From: Pseudonocardiales bacterium
Lineage (GTDB): Bacteria > Actinomycetota > Actinomycetes > Mycobacteriales > QHCD01
NCBI GenBank assembly: GCA_003244255.1
Contig: QHCD01000029.1
Span: 1 to 64,000 of the forward strand
Reading direction: 5' to 3'
DNA: 64,000 nt
The translations under genes were made by a program, and so were the position numbers. Numbering within the stretch: position 1 is the first letter of the stretch; each line of letters opens with the position of its first letter. Shown one piece after another: positions 17,188 through 24,989 of the stretch. The notes under the pieces were generated by a model. The model was not told the DNA's origin. It searched no databases and saw only the letters and a program-made list of their open reading frames with translations.

Positions 17188-17802
17188 CTACGAGTGGTCT
17201 GTTTCGCCTGCACCCTCTCCCTCCACCATGGTGATCCCGTAGTCGGCCAAAGCGGAAGCGATGGCACCCCGAGCGGCCGTCGCAAGATGGCCCTCCGTGA
17301 AGCGGTGATCGCAGGTGACCTCAGCCACAACAGCAGACGGCGCCGTGAAGTTGGCCATCGCGTCGTCGTTGGAGAACTCGGCTTCAGCCAAGACGAGCCC
17401 ATCGAGCGCGCCCTCGAACAGGTCCACCCCCAGCGGCGGCATGCTGAGTCTGGTCTTCGTCAAGACGGCCGCCGGAAGTCGCTCAAGAGCACGGTATTCG
17501 TCGGCCGTGAGGTACATCGTGGTGATGAGCCCAGGTCCACCGTCACGACCAGGAATCTTCTGCGTGAGCTTGTAGACCGCGTACTCCCCAGAGCCCGCTG
17601 GTCCGGTAGCGCGGCGAAGCCGGATGCGGGTTCCGATGTGATAGCGATCGGTGATTACCACCGTGCGTACGGACGAGCCAGCAGGCGGCCTGGCCAGGAG
17701 AAACCGGCGCTCGCGCTCGTGGCGGGCGTACTTGAGCTCCTTACCCTCAGGAGCGGAGTCGTTGAGCACGTGCACAGGATACGATTCGGCGACATCGACC
17801 AC
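17188..17802 (-). CDS. CYTH-domain (triphosphate tunnel metalloenzyme) protein
   Basis: A 204-aa protein opening with KYARHERERRFLL, which corresponds to the E-x-E-x-K strand of CYTH domains, here ending in Arg rather than Lys. Basic and acidic strands of the tunnel follow: TRIRLRRATG, YAVYKLTQKI, LITTMYLTADEY, GLVLAEAEF, AEVTCDHRF. CYTH enzymes hydrolyse inorganic triphosphate or act on related triphosphates; the substrate here is not predictable. The gene is full length and intact although the TenA and GNAT fragments downstream are debris. Confidence 0.7.
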   Translation of the reverse strand: MVDVAESYPVHVLNDSAPEGKELKYARHERERRFLLARPPAGSSVRTVVITDRYHIGTRIRLRRATGPAGSGEYAVYKLTQKIPGRDGGPGLITTMYLTADEYRALERLPAAVLTKTRLSMPPLGVDLFEGALDGLVLAEAEFSNDDAMANFTAPSAVVAEVTCDHRFTEGHLATAARGAIASALADYGITMVEGEGAGETDHS

Positions 17803-18008
17803 GGCTGGGAGGTCGCAGGTCTAGCGAGTCGTCGCCCAGCGTGCACTGGACCCGCCTACAGCTATCCGCAAGCGGATCGGCAACTGGGACGGGCAACTGG
17901 GTGCCGAGAACGTCGCCGAGCGACAGCGAGGAGGACTGGAAGGCATCGGCGGTGAGGAGTCCGTGACGGGGGTGGGCCGTGACAGTCGGCAAGGCGATCG
18001 ACGAGCTC

Positions 18009-18671
18009 TCAGCCGCTGACGAGCCGCTCACGAAGTACTGCGACGCCGTCTCCGGTGAGGTCCTCAAGCGCAACGATCCGCCCTGCGAGCGCCAGCGCGA
18101 CTGCCTCACTCGGCCCTTTGACGAGCGGACCGGCGCCCGCGGTCCACTCCTGGTCGCTGGTGCGCAAGGTCAACCCGTCGAGTCGGCCCCGAGGTACGAA
18201 GCCGCGTCGTGCGGTTGGGGAGACGAGAAAGTCGAGTGCTAGTCGCCAGTCCTGCAGTGGGGGCGAGGTTAGCAGGCCGAGGGGGCGGGCCGCATCGCGT
18301 AGGTGCACGCAGCTGTCGGTCATCGGGCCCAGCGCGCCGATGCCTGGTGGCGTGAACCGCGAATCGGCCTTCCCGCGGAGGATGGCGACGATCTGCTCGG
18401 TGGGTCGCTGTGCCAGGGCGCGGCTTGTCTTGTCGGCTGTGCGGTCGAAGGATCCGCGTTCTGACAGCAGCCGGAGCAGGAACCGACCGAACGTGATCTC
18501 CATCGGCATGATCATGTGACCGGCGACGTCGCGGACGGTCCAGCCGGCGCACAGGCTCGGTGTCTGCCACTGTTCGTCGGTGAGCCCGGCGAACATGTCC
18601 GCGGCCAGCACGCGGTTCGACCGTGCGCGGTCGAAGACGTCGTCGTTGTCCATGCTCGTGAACTTAACCAT
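18009..18671 (-). CDS. Maleylpyruvate isomerase-family (mycothiol-dependent/DinB-fold) enzyme
   Basis: The helical metal-binding N-terminal domain of this family is clear: AADMFAGLTDEQWQTPSLCA, GWTVRDVAGHMIMPM (His ligand) and LRDAARPLGL, and a C-terminal region ending LAGRIVALEDLTGDGV. Length is 220 aa from ATG 18671, or 214 from ATG 18653. Members use mycothiol and a metal to isomerise or transfer; the substrate is unknown. Mycothiol dependence fits an actinobacterial host. The frame has no lesions. Confidence 0.75.
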   Translation of the reverse strand: MVKFTSMDNDDVFDRARSNRVLAADMFAGLTDEQWQTPSLCAGWTVRDVAGHMIMPMEITFGRFLLRLLSERGSFDRTADKTSRALAQRPTEQIVAILRGKADSRFTPPGIGALGPMTDSCVHLRDAARPLGLLTSPPLQDWRLALDFLVSPTARRGFVPRGRLDGLTLRTSDQEWTAGAGPLVKGPSEAVALALAGRIVALEDLTGDGVAVLRERLVSG

Positions 18672-18741
18672 GCGCGAGGGCGCTGCCAGGCCGGGAAGCT
18701 GAGCACCAACAACTGATCGGCGACCGGTGAGGACCTTCTGG

Positions 18742-19071
18742 TTACTTCGGCCGTATCGATCTGGCATAGCCGACGCCATGCCGAACCCACCGGGTCAGAT
18801 CGACGTCGGTCGCGCCTGCGTCCAACTCGACTCGTAGCCAGCCGTCCATCTCGCGTCCGCGCATCACGAACCGGCTCGCCTGGGGGTCGCCGACCAAGGT
18901 TTCGGTCTGCTCCGGATCGATCCGGAACAGGAGGCCGCCTTGGCCGCTCACGCTGACTGCCATATGCCCTGCGACCATGAAGGCAAGATCACCGAACATG
19001 CGCTTCTCGGTGACATCAGGCTCGGCGAGAGTCTCGCGCAGCCGATCGGCTAGGTCGACGTCGTACGCCAC
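18742..19071 (-). CDS. TfoX/Sxy N-terminal-domain protein
   Basis: Read from GTG 19071 (MAYDVDLADRLRETL) the product is 109 aa. It shows the TfoX_N fold: EKRMFGDLAFMVAGHMAVSV, GGLLFRIDPEQTE and MRGREMDGWLRVE. Stand-alone TfoX_N proteins are common in actinobacteria; their role is unclear and need not be competence regulation. The frame is open to 19113, but the extra residues are atypical. It is flanked on the right by remnants of a VOC gene. Confidence 0.7.
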   Translation of the reverse strand: MAYDVDLADRLRETLAEPDVTEKRMFGDLAFMVAGHMAVSVSGQGGLLFRIDPEQTETLVGDPQASRFVMRGREMDGWLRVELDAGATDVDLTRWVRHGVGYARSIRPK

Positions 19072-19156
19072 ACCCCCAGTATCCCAGTTCAGCGCCCGCT
19101 GCCGGATCGTCAACTGCGTCGCCCATCGGGATAGTCCGGCGAGTAGCCTTCCGATC

Positions 19157-19240
19157 GTGCTCGACCATCTCGGGGTTCAGGTGGCCGACGTCGAGGGTCG
19201 CTCGTCTTCTACCTGCGGGTGTTCGCGCCGCTCGTGAGGT
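19157..19240 (+). pseudogene. VOC-family protein, N-terminal remnant
   Basis: The GTG at 19157 opens VLDHLGVQVADVEG, the first strand of a VOC protein. A one-base loss then shifts the frame before VFYLRVFAPL. Homology stops near 19240, where a relaxase fragment begins on the other strand. About 28 codons survive. Confidence 0.55.
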
Positions 19241-19735
19241 CCGCGTCCGACGTCGCGGACGAACCACTCCCGGCCCAGCTCGGTGCGCAGCGCGGCACGA
19301 AGGTCACCGTCGATTGCGGCGCCGGCGCGCTCACCGCGCTCGAGGTTGTGCGCCGCCACGCGCCAAGCCAGTTCCTGCCGGAACGCCGTGCTCCCGGAGC
19401 GGACGTTGAAGGGCCGGCCGAGCGCGGAAGCCTCGACGGCCTTGCTCGGCGAGTCGCCTCTGGCCAGCGCTGACTCTTCGATGACGTCGAGCATTGGGAT
19501 GCCGGCCGTGGCCGAACAGCGCGATCATCTGGTGCTCGTGCACTCGGTCGCCGGCAGCCGGCCCCTGCTTGAGCGCGGCCAGACCATGGCCGAGCCACAC
19601 GCCCGGCGACTCGCCGCGCTCGCTGTAGTACTCGCCCAGGTTGGCGTAGCCGATCTCGGTTGCGTCGTTCGCGGCCACCTGTCGGGTCAGGTACGTGTAG
19701 CCGGTGCCGGCGCTCAGCTTGTGCAGCGTCATCAT
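19241..19735 (-). pseudogene. MobF/TrwC-type relaxase, N-terminal remnant, frameshifted
   Basis: From MMTLHKLSAGTGYTYLTRQV through GEYYSERGESPGVWLGHGLA and HEHQMIALFGHGRHPNA this is the start of a TrwC-like conjugative relaxase with its expected N-terminus. At about 19495 the frame shifts into SPSKAVEASALGRPFNVRSG, then FRQELAWRVAAHNLERGERA, the region leading to the His triad, which is not reached. About 165 of the usual 900 or more residues remain. It shows that a conjugative element once existed here. Confidence 0.75.
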
Positions 19736-20332
19736 GACCGCGTCACCCGCGGGCGTCGTCGGGGCATTTCGGACTTTTTTCGTCGCCTGCGCTCTGCTGA
19801 GCCAGATGCTCCGAGATCGGCGTTTGCGCGCACTTCGACGCAAACTTCTTGCCGACGGGAGCGGTGGTCCCTCACCAGGACCAGGCACGATTTCGAGCCG
19901 ATGGCTGACACCGGGCGTGGAAATTTCTGTACGCATCTGCGTGCGTTGCGGTCATGGCGACGACGGTGCGCAGCGAGTCGACCGGATTCCTACCTACCAG
20001 TCGGTGGACCGAGCCAGCCGGCCCACCTACCGGCCGCAGGATCGTCCTACCGGCCCGACAGATGCGTGTAGGTAGGTGCGCTGCCATGCGGTAAACGATC
20101 CGCAGCCGTGTACTGCATTCCGTCACCCCAGAGAACGCTGAGAAGCGGATCAACTCGTGTCACCCCAGCAACTGCGGGCGTCACCCCGCCCTGCGGTCCG
20201 GGCTGGGGTGGGTCCTGACGGCGGTCTTCTGCGGGCTCGTCGCCGGCAGGGGTGACGAAGTTAAGATCTGACGTCAACCGTCTCGCCCTCGACCACGCGC
20301 TGTATCAGCCGGATGACATGGACGAGGTGTCG
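19736..20332. other. Intergenic region upstream of relaxase remnant; holds GTCACCCC repeats
   Basis: About 600 bases with no convincing gene. They lie upstream of both the minus-strand relaxase remnant and the plus-strand toxin-antitoxin pair. The segment 20122-20256 contains repeated GTCACCCC octamers (separate entry). Confidence 0.5.
20122..20256. repeat. GTCACCCC octamer repeats (three direct, one inverted)
   Basis: GTCACCCC occurs at 20122-20129, 20159-20166 and 20180-20187, and inverted (GGGGTGAC) at 20249-20256. The first two are extended by AG. Possible protein-binding iterons. The nearby relaxase remnant makes an oriT or accessory-binding region conceivable. Confidence 0.5.
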
Positions 20333-20349
20333 ATGTACATTGTGTACAT
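20333..20349. promoter_or_regulatory. Operator-like palindrome over the antitoxin start codon
   Basis: ATGTACA-TTG-TGTACAT is a perfect 17-base inverted repeat covering the candidate start codons at 20333 and 20348. Binding of the toxin-antitoxin complex here would block the start region; this is inference from position. Confidence 0.5.
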
Positions 20350-20776
20350 GGCTGGTCAGGTTCAATTCGACAGCGTCGCCGAGGGTCGTGCTCATCTGAA
20401 GGACCTGCTCGACGCGGCGGCCCGCGGCATCCCCGCCCGACTTCGCCGGGACCGCGAAGGGTTCGCTGTCGTCGACGCCGCCCGGTTGCGCCACTGCCTA
20501 GCCGAGCTCTCGCGGCGCGCCGAGGTCGTGGCGGAGGCGGATGGGTGGTCGGTGTTCATCCCTGGCACGCCTGTCGCCGCGGATGGCGCGACGCTCGCCG
20601 AGACGGTCGACGAGATGGTGGACGCGCTGCGCGAGTATGCCGCCGACTGGGTCGATCACCTGTCGACTGCGCCGAACCATGCCGACAACTGGGGCCTGGT
20701 ACAGCTGGTGGTGCTCTCCAGCGACGACGAGCTCGCCGACTGGCTCAGTGCGGGGCAGCTCGCCAAGCAGGCATGA
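20333..20776 (+). CDS. Putative antitoxin, Phd-like N-terminus (uncharacterised type)
   Basis: The first about 60 residues (GQVQFDSVAEGRAHLKDLLD, RLRRDREGFAVVDAARLRHC) resemble the Phd/YefM antitoxin fold. A second half (DGATLAETVDEMVDALREYA) resembles HicB-type helices. It is annotated in related genomes as an antitoxin of a stability system. AGG at 20325-20327 favours ATG 20333 (147 aa) over ATG 20348 (142 aa). Its stop overlaps the ATG of the next gene (ATGA), the classic coupling of antitoxin and toxin. The palindrome at the start suggests autoregulation. Confidence 0.6.
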   Translation: MYIVYMAGQVQFDSVAEGRAHLKDLLDAAARGIPARLRRDREGFAVVDAARLRHCLAELSRRAEVVAEADGWSVFIPGTPVAADGATLAETVDEMVDALREYAADWVDHLSTAPNHADNWGLVQLVVLSSDDELADWLSAGQLAKQA

Positions 20777-21198
20777 GCTGGCCAGCACCGACCCGCGCCG
20801 ACCACGACAAGTTCTGCCGCGTCGAGGGCTGGACGCCGGTCCGCGACGCCACCGGGCGCAGCGGCACTCACCACATCACCTACGAACTCGCACTGCCGGA
20901 CGGGCGGATCTTGCGCACACGGATCTCGCATCCGCCAAATCGGACGACCTACGGCGCGGGCATGTGGGCGCACGTCCTGCGCGACCAGCTTGACGTGGAC
21001 GAGGCGACGTTCTGGGCTGCCGTGCGCGACGGAGTGAAGCCGACCCGCAGCGGGCCCGTTCCTCCCGCCGAGACACTTCCGGCCGAGCTCGCGTTCCTAC
21101 TCGTCGACCGCGTCGGGCTCAGTCGCGAGCAAATAGCCGCCATGACCAAAGCCGAGGCGATCGAACGCCTCAATCGCTATTGGACCGAGGGCACTTGA
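20773..21198 (+). CDS. Putative toxin ('cytotoxic translational repressor'-type)
   Basis: A 141-aa protein, ATG overlapping the upstream stop. It contains THHITYELALPDGRILRTRI and WAHVLRDQLDVDEATFWAAV, with a C-terminal helix pair. It fits a family that genomes label cytotoxic translational repressor of a toxin-antitoxin stability system. I see no PIN, RelE or Fic signature, and its mechanism is unknown. The HxxYEL strand and conserved Arg-x-Arg are the likely functional residues (inference). Confidence 0.55.
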   Translation: MSWPAPTRADHDKFCRVEGWTPVRDATGRSGTHHITYELALPDGRILRTRISHPPNRTTYGAGMWAHVLRDQLDVDEATFWAAVRDGVKPTRSGPVPPAETLPAELAFLLVDRVGLSREQIAAMTKAEAIERLNRYWTEGT

Positions 21199-21282
21199 CC
21201 ACCACGTCGTAACTCACGGCGAGCTTTCGCCGCGTACGGGCGATCAGCAAATCAGCGCTTCGCCGCGAGCAGCTCGAGCCCG

Positions 21283-22179
21283 TTACGCGGCGCGGAACTG
21301 GGCATAGCGCTCCTCGAGCCGGTCTCTGTCGGGCTGGTCCGCTCGTCTCCTCGGCAGCTGCATCAACGGTCTGGCGTGGTGTTCCTGCAGCCCGTGCCGC
21401 AGCATCGGCCCGTCGAGCTCGTCTAGCAGCCGATGGTGGATCTCGATGATGCAGTCGGGACGGATACCGAGGATGTTCTGGTCGTAGGCCGCATGATGGA
21501 TCTTGCACAGCGCAAGCCCGTTCGGCACGACCGGCAGACCACGCGGGAGGTTGTCGGGGATGATGTGCGCGGCGTCGAGCAACTCGCGAGGGTGCAGCGC
21601 GCACACCGCGCAGCGCGTCTCGTAGGCGAGCATCACCTGGCTGGCGAAGACGGGTTGGTGAAGGCGACGCTTGGTCTCCGCGATGAGGTATCGGCGGAGC
21701 GTGTCCTCGACTGGACTGTTTGGCGCGATCGTGAGCTGGTCGGGCGTGAGCGCGAGCACGAATTGATCGAGCGCGGATTCCTCGCCGACCAGGTGGACCG
21801 GAAAGATCGCCTGGAACACGCCGGATTCGAGTCCGTAGAACCAAATCAGCGGCACGCGGTCGCGCATCGCGACCCGGAGAGCTTCGTTCTCCGCGGTGCC
21901 GCCCTGGTCGCGGCGCAGCTTGTAGCGGTGCAGCCCGTCGGGGCCCTCCTCGTCGGCGTACGGACGGCCTTGCGCCGTCATGATCGACAACGCGGCGCGC
22001 CAACCGGCCGGCTTGCGGATGCCGCGGCCGCGGTCGACCAACGGGAAGCGTTGACCGGCGACGTGGAAGTCATTCGCCAGCTGCTCCCGCGTGACCGGGA
22101 CGGTGCCGCCAAGTGTGACCTTCTGCAGCCAGAGGAGCGCGGCGGAGCGAACGGACACCTCGTCCAGCGCTGCCGTCAC
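21283..22179 (-). CDS. HNH endonuclease (putative restriction nuclease)
   Basis: A 298-aa protein. The C-terminal HNH site is complete: Cys pair in YETRCAVCALHPRELLDAAH, then IIPDNLPRG and NGLALCKIHHAAYDQNILGI (His and Asn). The N-terminal two thirds carry a winged-helix-like start and a possible modified-base or substrate-recognition domain (VPLIWFYGLESGVFQAIFPV). Such proteins are often called putative restriction endonucleases and can cut modified DNA. It is intact and convergent with the toxin gene. It belongs to the defence cluster by content. Confidence 0.8.
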   Translation of the reverse strand: MTAALDEVSVRSAALLWLQKVTLGGTVPVTREQLANDFHVAGQRFPLVDRGRGIRKPAGWRAALSIMTAQGRPYADEEGPDGLHRYKLRRDQGGTAENEALRVAMRDRVPLIWFYGLESGVFQAIFPVHLVGEESALDQFVLALTPDQLTIAPNSPVEDTLRRYLIAETKRRLHQPVFASQVMLAYETRCAVCALHPRELLDAAHIIPDNLPRGLPVVPNGLALCKIHHAAYDQNILGIRPDCIIEIHHRLLDELDGPMLRHGLQEHHARPLMQLPRRRADQPDRDRLEERYAQFRAA

Positions 22180-22227
22180 GGGACGATCCTGGCCCGTCCT
22201 CTGGAACCGATCAACACGCCCGACCGG

Positions 22228-22549
22228 CTACTGGCTGTTCTTGGCCGGCAGACGCTCCGCAAGATGCCGGGCGAGCCGGTCGCGTGCGGCGGCGTCGAAT
22301 AGTCCGTCGGAACATACCAACTTGGCCGTTCCGCCGAGCCCCTTGACTAGCACCCCGCCGATCTCGACGTTGCCGAACCACGGGAACTCGGCGTCGATGA
22401 AGCACAGTGCAGCGACGATCGGCACCTCGGCGAATTCCGTACTCGTCGCGAGCGCCGCCCGAACGGCGTCGACCTGCCACTGCATGTCGGTGGCGAGCTT
22501 GGTCTCCCATGCGCGGTGGATCCCCGCCGCGGACGTCGCTTCGCTCCCG
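22228..22549 (-). pseudogene. NERD-domain protein, C-terminal remnant
   Basis: Residues from about ATSAAGIHRAWETKLATDMQ through VPIVAALCFIDAEFPWFGNV and EIGGVLVKGLGGTAKLV match the C-terminal half of nuclease-related domain proteins. The N-terminal catalytic part is missing; upstream sequence belongs to a SpoU fragment on the other strand. Confidence 0.65.
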
Positions 22550-22602
22550 GCGGCGTTGCGCCTCGCTCGGCTTGGCCTCTGCCACCTCCGTGAACACGTC
22601 CG

Positions 22603-22881
22603 GTGGAACGTGACGCTACAGCCTGGCTACAGAGGCAGCGCGAGGTTGGCAGCGCGATCGTCGGCGTCGAGCTCACCGAGGAGTCGATCCGGCTGGCCGG
22701 TCTTGCGCCGGCGCGAACTCGAACGGTCGTCGTCCTTGGTCACGAGCAGACCGGCATCCCACCCGAAGCGCTGGACCTTCTCGGCGTCGCTGTGGAGATC
22801 CCGGTGATCGGCCACGGCGCCAGCCTCAATGTCGCGGTTGCCGGCTCGCTCGTCCTCTACCGCCTCGCCGGACTGTCCTGA
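22603..22881 (+). pseudogene. SpoU/TrmH-family RNA methyltransferase, C-terminal remnant
   Basis: The frame holds the trefoil-knot motifs of SpoU methyltransferases: VVVLGHEQTGIPPEALDLL, VEIPVIGHGASLNVAVAG and SLVLYRLAGLS. This is the complete SAM-binding knot, but the RNA-binding N-terminus is gone and the GTG at 22603 is only an internal codon. 22882-23157 downstream holds nothing I recognise. Confidence 0.7.
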
Positions 22882-23157
22882 ACAATGCACCGACGGCCGA
22901 CGCGAGAGCATCGCCTAGGTGCGCGGCGAAGCGTCTCGCCCGAAGACATTCGCCGGCCAACCTCGTTAAGTCAGGGGCTGACGGTGGCGCCGGCCAATCA
23001 CCGAGTCGCTGACGACGGCGACGACGGTTCGCGAACCGCAACCAGCTGAACTCGCGGCCGCCGTGGATCGTCGCTCCGGAGCCGAGTCCGCTGACCCGAG
23101 CCTGACGCCCGCTCCTAGCTTCTTGATAGCGTATGATATCGCGCGAGGAGGTCATCG

Positions 23158-23379
23158 ATGAGTGATGTCCTGATCCGCGACGTGCCCGACGACGTACTCG
23201 CTGCCATCGACGCGCGCGCTGCGCGGCTGGGTCTGTCGCGAACGGAGTTCCTGCGGCGCCGGCTGGCGCAGGATGCCGCGGCATCGGCCCCGTCGGTCAG
23301 CGTCGCGGACCTGCAGTCGTTCGGTCGCGAGTTCGCCGACCTTGCCGATGACGGGGTGATGGCGAAGGCCTGGGAGTGA
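23158..23379 (+). CDS. VapB-like ribbon-helix-helix antitoxin
   Basis: A 73-aa protein whose first 45 residues form a FitA/VapB-type ribbon-helix-helix ([33 protein letters not shown]). The C-terminal tail ([15 protein letters not shown]) would cover the toxin. GAGGAGG at about 23145 is a strong ribosome-binding site. The imperfect palindrome GCGTATGATATCGC just upstream may be its operator. Its stop overlaps the GTG of vapC by four bases. Confidence 0.8.
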   Translation: MSDVLIRDVPDDVLAAIDARAARLGLSRTEFLRRRLAQDAAASAPSVSVADLQSFGREFADLADDGVMAKAWE

Positions 23380-23780
23380 CCCGCTGGCTCATCGATAAGT
23401 CCGCTCTCGTTCGTCTGGGTGCAAGCCCGGATGCCGCCGAGTGGGCAACGCGGATCGAGCGCGGGCTGGTGCGCATCTCGACGGTGACGCGTCTGGAGGT
23501 CGGTTATTCGGCCCGCTCCGGACAGGCAGCTCGCGTCGGCTTCCGCCAACCGCCGCTCGCGCACCTGCCGGTCGAGTACCTGACGCCGGCGATCGAGGAT
23601 CGTGCCGTCGAGGTGCAACTGCTGCTGGCCGACCAGGGCCGGCATCGAGCCCCGTCCATACCGGCTCTGCTGATCGCCGCGACCGCGGAGCTCGCGGGAC
23701 TCACCGTGCTGCACGTCGACAAGGACTTCGACGTGATCGCCACGGTAACCGGCCAGCCGGTCGAGCGGCTCCGCCGCTGA
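23376..23780 (+). CDS. VapC-like PIN toxin with altered active site
   Basis: A 134-aa PIN-domain RNase. The first Asp (RWLIDKSAL), the Glu (TRLEVGYSA) and the last acidic cluster ([10 protein letters not shown]) are present. The third catalytic position, in a segment normally P-S-I-P-D-L-L-I-A-A, reads [10 protein letters not shown]: Asp replaced by Ala. GAT to GCT would be a single-base change. Because this Asp holds metal in PIN nucleases, the toxin may be inactive. The gene is otherwise full length and coupled to vapB by a GTGA overlap. Confidence 0.8.
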   Translation: MTRWLIDKSALVRLGASPDAAEWATRIERGLVRISTVTRLEVGYSARSGQAARVGFRQPPLAHLPVEYLTPAIEDRAVEVQLLLADQGRHRAPSIPALLIAATAELAGLTVLHVDKDFDVIATVTGQPVERLRR

Positions 23781-23834
23781 CCTCGCGCCGCGTCCGGGAG
23801 GTCTCGTCGCCATCTGGCCGTAGCAGGCAGTCGG

Positions 23835-24251
23835 TCACGACCGTCGCGATGGCCGCTGGTTGCGTCTCTCGCCGACCGCGACGACTTCGACAAGGGCATC
23901 GAGATCGCGGAAGTCATCAGGATTTCTTGTGTAGAGGGGTATATCAGCGGCGAGTGCAGTCGCGGCGACGAATAGGTCGAGCGCCCGCCTCCCTCGACTC
24001 TTGCGTCCAGCTGCGACGACCGCGGCGTAGATCCGCCCGTAGGCGCGCGCGACGCCCGAGTCGACCGGCAGCGGGTCGAATGTCGACTCCGCGCGCTGCA
24101 ACCGATCTTGACGAATGGCCCGCTCGAGCGGGTCGTTCGTGGCGTGCGGCCCGGCGGCGAGTTCGGCGAGTGTCACGGCGGAGATCGCGAGTTCGTGGGG
24201 GAACACTGAGGCGTCGATCCGGTCGAGATCGATGACGATGGACGTGTCCAT
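23835..24251 (-). CDS. VapC-like PIN toxin
   Basis: From ATG 24251 (MDTSIVIDLDRIDAS) the product is 138 aa. All four acidic positions are visible: D2, the Glu in TLAELAAG, Asp in RALDLFVAATAL, and the NPDDF pair. The partner Phd-like antitoxin lies 49 bases upstream. This pair closely resembles the phd-vapC pair at 32.4-33.1 kb (both have AVTLAEL, FDPLPxD and YTxNPxDF motifs), so the two modules are paralogues flanking the restriction locus. Confidence 0.8.
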   Translation of the reverse strand: MDTSIVIDLDRIDASVFPHELAISAVTLAELAAGPHATNDPLERAIRQDRLQRAESTFDPLPVDSGVARAYGRIYAAVVAAGRKSRGRRALDLFVAATALAADIPLYTRNPDDFRDLDALVEVVAVGERRNQRPSRRS

Positions 24252-24300
24252 CAGTCCGCGATCGGGGCGTTTCCGAGGCCTGGATCGCCGGACAGTCGTC

Positions 24301-24552
24301 TCAGGCACGCGGAGAGGAATCCTGGTTGACCTGTGCATCGACGTCGGCGCGGAAACGACTTCCGTCGATCGGCGGAGCGCCGGCGAACGCGGAGATGGCG
24401 GCCGCAGCCGGTACGAATCGCCGGCGTCGCACCGGCAGCAACTCGCCGACCGGCACACCGTTGCGGGTGATCACGAACCACTCGCCACGGTCAAGTGCCC
24501 GCATGATCTCGCCGCTGTTGTTACGCAGCTCGCGCTGCGTCAACTCTGCCAT
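24301..24552 (-). CDS. Phd-family antitoxin
   Basis: An 83-aa prevent-host-death antitoxin: AELTQRELRNNSGEIMRALD, then GEWFVITRNGVPVGELLPV. The ATG at 24552 is chosen over GTG 24558 because a 16-base palindrome ends nine bases before it. The C-terminal tail (PIDGSRFRADVDAQV) probably neutralises the PIN toxin downstream. No clear Shine-Dalgarno sequence precedes the start. Confidence 0.8.
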   Translation of the reverse strand: MAELTQRELRNNSGEIMRALDRGEWFVITRNGVPVGELLPVRRRRFVPAAAAISAFAGAPPIDGSRFRADVDAQVNQDSSPRA

Positions 24553-24561
24553 CCACACAAT

Positions 24562-24577
24562 GTAGCACTCGTGCTAC
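24562..24577. promoter_or_regulatory. Perfect operator-like palindrome of the phd-vapC pair
   Basis: GTAGCAC-TC-GTGCTAC, 9 bases before the antitoxin ATG. The paralogous pair at 32.4 kb has a different palindrome at the same 9-base distance, which supports an autoregulatory operator. Confidence 0.6.
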
Positions 24578-24591
24578 GGATCTGCCGAAGA

Positions 24592-24880
24592 TCAGATCCG
24601 AATGACGCGGGGACCGCCGACAGGTTCGATCGCGTCGAAGTCGTCATCCTGCGTGATGATCGGCAGGTTGTTCGCCGCCGCAATCGCCGCGATCCAGAGG
24701 TCGTCGATTTTCGCGCGCCGGCCAACTGCTGCGAGGCGGACGCGCAGCACCGCCCATTGCTGTGCCGCCTCGGCGTCGACGGGTAAGGGCTGCAGCGCGC
24801 TGACGCCGTCGAGTGTGGCCAGCCGGGTCGCCCTGGTCGTGGTGTCGCGAACGCGCAGGTCCCGCGACGCCACGGTGCTC
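24592..24880 (-). pseudogene. VapC-like PIN toxin, N-terminally truncated
   Basis: Residues from about DTTTRATRLATLDGVSALQP through AKIDDLWIAAIAAANNLPII to TQDDDFDAIEPVGGPRVIRI are the C-terminal two thirds of a PIN toxin (Asp in IDDLWIA, DDDFD cluster). The N-terminal Asp and Glu are missing and no antitoxin is next to it. A dead toxin. Confidence 0.7.
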
Positions 24881-24989
24881 ATGTGCGCAAATGTAGCATC
24901 ATCGTGACAAACCAGTCCAAGGCGGGCAGTTGCGCCTCCGGACGGGCCGTGATCGGGTTCCAGCGACACTGCGGAGGACGAAGGACACG

